Shown here in pieces: positions 56,465 through 64,000 of a DNA stretch of 64,000 bases. The notes beneath the pieces were generated by a model. It made no database searches and was not told the DNA's origin. It saw only the letters and a program-made list of their open reading frames with translations. Position 1 is the first letter of the stretch, and every line of letters begins with the position of its first letter. The stretch lies in assembly GCA_022885665.1 (NCBI GenBank), contig JAGQDJ010000007.1, positions 62,001 to 126,000 on the forward strand, read 5' to 3'. The stretch comes from Triops longicaudatus (taxonomy: Eukaryota > Arthropoda > Branchiopoda > Notostraca > Triopsidae). A program made the position numbers and the translations under genes.

Positions 56465-57952
56465 ATGGAATTTTTAGGAATCGCTGGAATTCAATATGCC
56501 CTTCCCGTGGCTGGCGTGGTAATTCTGGCCCTGGTTGTGTTAGCATTTGGATTCAGACCAGCCCCTGAACTTCCTTTCGATAAATTGTCTCACGAAAGCA
56601 ATCTTGACGAGAAGAAATCTGCTAAACGACGTAGCAAGCCGAAAGAAAAGGTAATAAACGTAGCTTTATCAGTTTATTTTTACTGCACTCCTTGTGTAAA
56701 TAGGTGTGCATTGCTGCTAAACATCCCTGTAAAGTTTTCTTTGATTTGTTGTCTTTCTTTTAATTGTTTAGAAAACCCAAGCGAACGGCCAAGTTGCTGT
56801 CCCGACCTCAAAAGCGGTTCCCGAAACCAAAACTGAAGCGAAAAAGCCCCAGCAACCTACCAAACCAGTTGACAAAAAAGCTCCAGCCGCTCCTGCCAAC
56901 AAAGTGAAGACAGTTGGCAAAGTTGAAGCTAAATCTAATCTTCAGGTTGAAGTCAAAAATAAGAAAAACAAGAAACGTGTCAACAACAACATCGAAGAAG
57001 ACCGCAATGAAATCCCTGAAGGGTTTGATGACGCCGGCTGGGTCCAGGCTGTTAACAAAAAGGACAAGAAACTACGTAATAAACGGGAAGATGGTGAACT
57101 CAAGTCCGGTAAGTTACAAGTGCTACTTTTTCACTTACAACGCAAATGTACCCAATTGAAAAATTTAAACATATGGATTCTTAAAATTAAAAAGAACATT
57201 TAAATAGTAGTAAACATAAATTGAGAACAATAGACTACGAAAAGGGAATCAGGAAACACGCAGAAAATATTCTTTGGCGCATTTTAATTATCCTGTTTTA
57301 TTTTTTGCCTTTGCAGACGTTTCCAGTCCTGATGCCACGCCTGCTCACAAAAAGAAAACTACCCTCGCTGCAACTGAAAAGATCGTAGAAGCCGTTACAG
57401 CCCCTGTGGTGGCTGCATCTGCTCCCGTCACAGAAGAGAAGGCCGCTCCTGCGCCTTCAGTTGCGCCCGTTGTTGCAAAGCCTGCAGCTCCAGCTCAGTC
57501 TGAGTCTTCTCAACTCACCAAAGAAGATAAGAAGAAAAAGAAGAAACCCGCTGCTGCTGTTGCTAGTGGTAATGCAGCACCAGCAGCCGAAGAGACCTCT
57601 GTGCCGATCGGCACTCCCCCTGCTCCAGTTGCTGCCTCTTCTGTTCCTGCTCAGCCTTCCAGTGAACCTGAACCTATTGCGCTTCCTCCTCAAGCTTCCG
57701 AAGAAAAGTCGAATGTAGCTTTCGATGAATTAGGGGGTAAATATCGCTTGTGTGTCTTTTCAAAAGTTTTCTTGATGTTTCGTTAAACATTCTTTGAAGT
57801 AGCATAGAATTCCGTAATTCTTTTTTTTTTTTCTCAAATGTTCTTGAGTTCTTGAGCTGTCATTGTTAATTCGTTTTTAATTTTTTATCGTCACAGATCC
57901 CTGGCAAGAAACCAAAGCTCAGAAGAAGAAAAAGAAAGCCCGTCGTGACTGA
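56465..57952 (+). CDS. Metadherin/LYRIC-like Lys-rich membrane protein
   Basis: Four exons: 56465-56650, 56772-57108, 57317-57736 and 57897-57952. After MEFLGIAGIQYA comes one hydrophobic helix (LPVAGVVILALVVLAFGF), then a long Lys/Ala/Pro-rich, low-complexity tail. Marks are KKNKKRVNNNIEEDRNE, DDAGWVQAVNKKDKKLRNK, a run of six Lys in KEDKKKKKKP, and the C-terminal WQETKAQKKKKKARRD. A single N-terminal helix, a GW(V/x)-type block and an ending of KKKKKARR(E/D) resemble metadherin (MTDH/LYRIC), an ER and nuclear-envelope protein that binds SND1 in vertebrates. The low-complexity tail makes the match weak; a ribosome-receptor-like ER protein is the alternative. Start is the ATG at 56465; the frame is open upstream but only to a TTG. 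Head to tail with the CCDC66 gene. Confidence 0.6.
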
Positions 57953-60900
57953 TAAAGCTAGAAAGTTAGTTTTTTTGTTACGTGATTTCGAACCTTTATG
58001 GTCGCGGTTGGGGTTTTTCATGGTGCAGATGTCTTTAAAGAAAAGCGTGGACACTTGTTACTTTCTCTTACTCCGCCTCTCTGGGAACATGAACGTGTGA
58101 CGTTTAGCCAGTGATTACCCCCTCCCAATGAATGAAGAAAAAGAATGAAAGGGCGAAGGGAAAGAAACTCTTATCTACCATAAGACTTTATGCTCTGAAA
58201 GTTTATTAAGCGAGAAAATGAGAAAGAATGCGGTGGCTGGGTTTACGTAATATTATTTTTTCTCCGCACTTATATGTTTGCAGTGGATATCGTCAGCCAT
58301 TTTTAGGTTTGTTTTGCTTTATATATAAAATAGGAAGGCTATTTGGCGGGTGGATGACAACGGAGTGACGTTATTATGGTAGCTAGTTATTTTTTTCTAG
58401 CCTGACAAAGGGGTAAATTATTGTTATTAAGGGACTTAAGAAGAACTCTGTTGTATGATACTCTTTAAAAACCGTTTTTCGTAGAGTTTTTGGTGTTTTG
58501 TTTTTTTTTCGTACAAACCCCTCTCGTCTTATTTCTTAAGCCTAAAAAACTACAAAAATGATTGACGCCATATCGCAACACGGGTTCAATCCAAAGGTGG
58601 CCTGATGAAAATGAAGCTCTTGTTACTTAGCATTTTACGACGGTCAACAAACACATGCAAAAGAAGTGTTGGAATCGACGTTCTTCTTTAACTATTTTTC
58701 CATTATTTTTATTGGTTGATCACTAGCTAAATTTGTTTAAAGGGCAAAATCATAGGGGCATTTGACTAAAACTTTTTATGCATTCCAAAAACCTGGTTGC
58801 AAATTGGGGAATCGATTGGATCACCTTATGTATGTCGTTTAGAATTATTTTCTCTTAAGATCAGACTTCGATGCGAGTCAGTGAACGGAGAAACGGCAAG
58901 CGTCCGAAACTTTTCAAAGATTCTGAGTTGCAATAGTAAATTTAGGAAAGGGAAGATCTTTCGTTGGGTTTAAGGGTTACTGTTTTGTGAAGAAGCGATT
59001 TATATGATACGTTGTGCATGAAATTATGTATGATGATGGTGATGAACTTGAAAGAGAAAAAGATACTGGTGTTCATGGGGACCATGGAAACCCAAAGGTT
59101 TTAGCCTTCGGTTTTTGGCTATAATACATTATATTTCAGGTGAATGTGTATCTCGTTTGGAGTTTTCTATAACAGGAATTTTGTCCCATGCCCATTGGTG
59201 AAACCGAAAATAAAAATAATTTTGAAAACTATGGCGATTGCCCAAGATAAAAGTCCACATAGGACAAATTTGGGTTTATCTCATGGTTCAGTGTGCAATA
59301 GTGGATGTTGAACTACATTGTTAAACGTCTTCAACAGTTATCGTCTGGGCAAAATCAGGAGAAAACTGTCTACGCCCAGATCATTGCTTGAGATCTACGA
59401 ATATCCGGGTTAGACCAAAGGTCTGTAGATGTAGCCCAGGTTTATATAGCACCTTTTATACTCCGAGTTTTGACAACGAGTCGGGGCCAGATGTAGTTGG
59501 AAGTCGGTCGGTCAACGAATATGAAGAATACACGTGTGAACTGTGTGAGGGATTCTCTAAACCAGTGCTTCTCAATATTGGGTAAATTACCCTACATTGG
59601 GTAAAAGCCGCGTGGATTTGGGTAACGGAACTCATCTGAAGAAAACTTTAATTAAATTCTGTTCTGAGAAGATTTTATTTCACAAAAAAAACTAAAATGC
59701 GAAAATGAAGTTTATCTTACCCACCAATTTCTTTGCGTATTGCACTTTCTGTACTTTCGTTTGAAGACCACGTGTTACCTAACCGAAGTATGGGGAAATT
59801 ACGTACGAAACGGTTCAAGCTTTTCCACCCAAACCGCTCAATATTTTCACCATCAATTTCGGGCAATAAAGTTGTGTATAGTGATGATAATTGTTTATGT
59901 TCAATATAGTTTACATAACGCTCTTAGTAAATTTGTATCAAGCGAGTAAAATTCAAATGTTTTAGGAAAAGCCTTTTCCAAAACTGTGCATTAAAACATG
60001 TCTTAACTAGTGTCTTGACCAAAACACAAGTCATATTTGCCCGCTAGTTGTGGAAAATCAGCTGAGAAGCTTTGACGATTCTCACAAGCTCTAACTCCTT
60101 TATGAATTGAAAAATATAATTTTTGTTCTCTTAAAAATATATCTTAAGACGGCTCAAATAAGCCCGAAACTGCTAAACTTCAAGTCAAATTGATTCAGAA
60201 GTATTCGTTTCCCAAAGTACAGTACCTAAATGCGAAGTTTTTCTAATGATTTTATTCAGTGAATTTTCTTCAAAATTCTCGAGGATCCGTATTAGATGTT
60301 ACAATAAAAAAAATTTCCTGTCAAAAACTAACGAGCCAAATGCTGAATAGCTTTTCCCCAAATCAGCTGAACAATTTAGCGTGTCATTCCCATTATCGCT
60401 CACTAAGGTAGTCTAGTACATTGTAGTCTTAAACTTGATTTTCATTTCAGTAGTCTTATACTTGATTTTCGTTTCAATATTATTTTTTTAAGTATTTCTC
60501 TCATAGGTGATGTTGGCTAAAAAGCGAAAACTATTCAGAGACACTGTTCGAAACAAAAAATCCTATGCAGAATACAAATGGAAATTAACGACGTTTCCCC
60601 ATTCAAGTTACTGCTTAATGAGACCTGTGATTTAGTAATCTAAAATAAACGTTTTGTAAATTCTTCAAGATCTTCGTAAAAACACACAGTTCACTAAGCA
60701 AAGTGTTCACCAAAGTGGCTGACAAATCGCGGAGTTTCCATAATCTGGGTATTATAATCGTGCACTACTTTATCCGCGAATTCGCGTGTGTAATAAAAGT
60801 TTATCAGTTATGGTTTTTCATTCTATTTGATTTGAGTTGTATTTTAACTTGAGACTTCTGAATCAGAACAACAAGACCGTGGATCACGTTACTGACAGTG

Positions 60901-61092
60901 TTTTCCTTTCTAACTGCCTTCATTATGTGCCACAACGTGACATAATGATAATTTCTCCATAAATTTGAAAGTGCTGCTATTGCAGGCACTTTGATTTTCC
61001 AGAATTAAGTAAGTTATGACGTTTTTGTAACAAAGCTAGATTTATCTTTTGTTATATCTGTTCTTAAAAGGTTTCTAAACTATCACTTAAAC
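57953..61092. other. Non-coding region downstream of the MTDH-like gene
   Basis: About 3.1 kb without a convincing coding exon. The left part may be a long 3' UTR. A hAT-like terminus CAGTGCTTCTCAA lies at 59563 with no partner found. Confidence 0.4.
59563..59640 (+). mobile_element. hAT-like terminus (solo end)
   Basis: CAGTGCTTCTCAATATTGGG followed by GGGTAA- and ACCC-containing repeats resembles the CAGTG(G)TTCTCAA ends common in hAT (Charlie-type) elements. No second end or target duplication was found. Confidence 0.35.
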
Positions 61093-62572
61093 CAGGGCTG
61101 TCCAACTTCTAGTCTTTTGCAGGCCACAAAATCATAGATGCACCTACCAGGAGGCCGTACCCAAGAATTGTATGTAATTATTGTACGTCTACGCATGATT
61201 AGAAAAATCGAGTTTCCTTACAATATAATGTCAAGCCTTTATTATAAAAAATGAATTTTCTCAAAATTGAGCTCGAAACTTCGTACTTCTGGAGAATTCA
61301 AAGATGTGACTTGATTTCAGTGCACAAAGAGTTTCTTAGAATAATTCGTGATCTTAAAATCTTGAATATCATTTTCGTATTATTTTGCCTAAAGAAAATC
61401 TCAAGAAGACTATGGAAACAATAACTGAACATGACTCATCCCTTTTTAAAAACAATCTACACTCTAATTATTTAAAATAACTGAGACGTCAAAAAAGTTT
61501 ACAGTTTTTGAAACCGACTAAAGGGCAACAAATCTAGGGCTGAATTCAATAAATTACCAAGCCATTTTTCAAAAAAGCTTAACGGTGACAGAAGAGAACC
61601 TCTACCACTGAAAGAGCTACGCAAATTTTGTTAGCTTTGCTAACGAAATCTTCCAAAAGTATTCCCCATATCATTTGCTATAAGTGCTCTTAGTTCTACA
61701 TATGTCGCAACTTATAACAAGCTGTTAAAATGTAAAGCGAACAATTTCTGATGAAAACGAATTTATTTGCCAAAAAGTAATCCAAAATTAATCCAAAACT
61801 TCGTTGCTTTGAAAGCTGCTGACTGGAAAATATCGGAAAAAATTTAGGTTCCTCTCCCCCATTTCCTCGTAATCTTACGTACACTGCTCAATTCTACACT
61901 AAAACTCCAAATTTGCCAACCAGTTCTGTAAGAATCTAATAAGTGTAGTAAACATGTATTCCAGTTGGGCTGCTACTTTTAAGTACAGTACTAGACTAGT
62001 GTAGGTAAACTTAAGTGAGATTCGAGGAATTTCTGGAGGTCGTAAGAACTTAGCGTTATTTTTGTCAGCTAAGATCGAACTAACGTTTTTTTCTTTTAAA
62101 ATCATTGCGAATGTGCCTTTGACAATGTATGTTTAGGAAACAGACAATAACACGGCAGAACAATCAAAGTTCCAAGCCCGAATTTGCTGCGAAATGTTGC
62201 GCAAAGCACTGTAAAAAAAAACTATCGGAAAAGGGATAAATGCACGCAATCTTAAATTGCCGAAATCTGTCCTGGCCCGTGAAAAGCGTGAGGACTGAGA
62301 CTCATTCTATCCGTAAAAGTGAAGAAAATTTTCCTGCAAGTCCTCTGTCCGGACACTTTTTCTTGTTCGGTAGCCCACTGTCACAAGAGCTGTGCCGCTG
62401 TGTCATCTCTCTTAAATTTGTGCTAATTTTATTTCCGTTAGACCTAACATTCTGTCTTTTAGCAAAATACAAGAAGAAGGAATACTACACTTGATAAGTA
62501 CATCGTTATGATTTTTCGTCGAAGTGGTTGGGGGCCAGATCCGGCACCAGGGCCTCAGTTTGTACTGTCCTG
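61093..62572. mobile_element. hAT-type element, 1,480 bp, with 8-bp target duplication
   Basis: The left end reads CAGGGCTGTCCAACTTCTAG and the inverted right end CAGGACAGTACAAACTGAGG. Both flanks carry the identical octamer ACTTAAAC (61085-61092 and 62573-62580). CAGG-type ends with 8-base duplications are diagnostic of hAT elements. The interior shows no transposase-like ORF, so it is non-autonomous or decayed. A solo end of the same family lies at 1136. Confidence 0.85.
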
Positions 62573-63531
62573 ACTTAAACACAAGCTTGCTAGCGGCCCA
62601 TTCGGAAATTTTTGAGACCGGCCCTACTAAACATTTTAACATTGTTGTGACTAAGAAAGCTCTAGCCCCCAAAAAAAGCATTTTCTGGCAGCGGGCCAGG
62701 CGGCATTTGCCACAATGCCACAATGGCCAGTCCGCCTCCAAACGAATCCGAAAGCCAGTGAAGGAACCCATCCCACATTTTCCCCTTTAACCAAATATTC
62801 CATAATTGCAATTTCTCTTCTTATAGGATTATTGCATACTTCGTAAAACTCTCCTGCTCCCCACTATAAAGTTATATTTTAAACTGAGTTGGTGTCACGA
62901 AGGAAAAGGCACGTTGGAGAATTATTTTAATCTTGCTTGAACCACGACATAAGTAATGGCAAAAGTGGTTTCAAAGATGTATGTATATACGTATACTTCA
63001 AGCTAAGTGTAATGTTAACTTCTTCTCTGCGAATTCGTGGTACTTTCTGTAAGTAGACTAATTCATGCCACGTTTTCTTGCCCGTAAAATCTTTGTAAAT
63101 TTTCGCGGTGCGGAATTCCATCACTAACGCCACCTACGGAAAGTATTGGGACACAGTTTCATCTGTGATTTGTAGGTAGACGGGCTTGAGGAGCTCTGTG
63201 CTTTGGCTTTTGTTGGTGTGTTTATGGATACATATTGGACGATTTAGCAAAAGCAGGATAATAGGTAGGAAGTTATACTCCGGATTTATTAATAGGAACG
63301 AATAATTAATGGATTGTTATTGTTTGAGGAGTGAATAATGTTGCGTAACCCTTCGCGCATGAGATGTTTCTGTTTGGGATGTTTTTGTCTTGGTTTTGTC
63401 CTTTCCCTTTCACCTGTAGCCCTTCTCCCTTTTTCGCAAGCTGTAAAGCTTAAAGTAGATTTGTTTGTTTTAAAATTTTTAAGTTATTATTATTTTTGAA
63501 TGAAGTATTCTTAAAATTTCCCAGATAAATC
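62573..63531. other. Spacer and probable 5' UTR intron of the UBR gene
   Basis: No conserved coding frame. Just before the UBR start the sequence TTTCCCAG precedes ATAAATCATG, which suggests an acceptor a few bases upstream of the ATG and therefore a 5' UTR intron. Confidence 0.4.
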
Positions 63532-64000
63532 ATGAGCGATCCAGGTGATTCTGAAATGGAAGTTGTGGGTTTGCGACAAGACATGAACTCTGTCGTTGGA
63601 ACTGCAGTTCTCGGAGGATCCCAAGCCTCAAAATGCGTCGTTGCCCAATGGCATCAGCTTTGGAGCCAAGATTTACTTGCAGAGCGTTATATTCGCGATT
63701 TTTGGCGGACAAAAGTTCCTGTTCTCTGTTCTCCAGAGCCGAATTCTACTAGTCTTGACCCTTTTTTCGATGAGGCTATGGTCACCGAACAACTGCTCAA
63801 TCCTTTGGAGCTGTTTATGTGCGCTGGCAAAAATCCCAAAGAAACTTTCGAAGTAAAAGATCTTTTCAGCTTACATAATCCTCGCATGTCGAATATTAGA
63901 AAATGACTTAGCTCTTCGTCTCTGTGTAGAAACTGGCATCAGAAGATACGCCTCCGTCACTATGCGGCAAGATTTTCAAACTTGGCGAACCTACCTATTC
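63532..64000 (+). CDS. UBR1: UBR1/UBR2-type N-recognin, 5' end (partial)
   Basis: First coding exon 63532-63852 (MSDPGDSEMEVVGLRQD...) ends at GT. A second exon from 63930 reads KLASEDTPPSLCGKIFKLGE and then PTY, running off the window. LCGKIFKLGEPTYS is the start of the UBR box, the zinc-binding domain that reads basic N-degrons. The preceding Trp-rich helix (WHQLWSQDLLAERYIRDFWR) and LLNPLELFMCAGKNPKE fit the region before the UBR box in UBR1/UBR2. The full protein is a very large RING E3 ligase, so over 90% of it lies outside the window. UBR1 and UBR2 cannot be told apart from this piece. Confidence 0.85.

Noticed and set aside
57457..57718. ORFs rich in Leu or Arg over the MTDH-like third exon
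   Set aside because: Alternate frames of a low-complexity Ala/Pro/Lys-coding region.
62927..63133. Minus-strand ORF with EFRTAKIYKDFTGKKTW
   Set aside because: Looks mildly protein-like but has no recognised motif, no splice context and no supporting neighbour.
1..64000. CRISPR arrays, bacterial operons, riboswitches
   Set aside because: The window is clearly animal nuclear DNA with spliced genes; no regularly spaced repeats of that kind exist.

Overview
This is nuclear DNA from an invertebrate animal. Genes are split by mostly 50-100 bp GT-AG introns, the sequence is AT-rich, and non-coding stretches carry decayed DNA transposons. The gene set (a Neto CUB/LDLa receptor, a large family of mitochondrial-clan cytochrome P450s, an adhesion GPCR with lectin domains, and remnants of MIF tautomerase, a family largely absent from insects) suggests an ecdysozoan, most plausibly a non-insect arthropod. 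Tardigrades or other ecdysozoans are not excluded. The species cannot be named from the sequence alone.

Left part (1-33.4 kb): one MIF-family first exon lies near the left edge on the minus strand, followed by ZMYND10 (plus strand, nine exons). Then comes a minus-strand tandem array of mitochondrial-clan P450 genes. Six have every conserved exon (called A, B, C, E, F, G here) and two are pseudogenes (D, H). A broken MIF gene with a duplicated second exon sits between A and B. Intron patterns split the array into two lineages that have each lost a different intron, with gene A keeping both.

Middle part (33.4-50.5 kb): Neto (minus), RAB5IF (plus) and a very large adhesion GPCR (minus) with an N-terminal signal peptide, C-type-lectin-like segments, an Ig domain, a hormone-receptor-motif-like segment, a GPS and seven membrane segments. 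The gaps between them hold several short terminal-inverted-repeat elements whose target-site duplications can be read directly.

Right part (50.5-64 kb): TGS1, a CCDC66-family gene and a metadherin/LYRIC-like gene lie head to tail on the plus strand. About 5.5 kb of non-coding DNA follows, including a 1.48 kb hAT-type element with a perfect 8-bp target-site duplication. The window ends inside the first exons of a UBR1/UBR2-type N-recognin.

The genes do not form one pathway. ZMYND10 and CCDC66 are both cilium-related but far apart. The P450 array is the only functional cluster, and looks like lineage-specific expansion by tandem duplication with birth and death of copies. Exon boundaries were placed by hand from splice consensus plus reading-frame continuity and family similarity recalled from memory. 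No database search or alignment was run.
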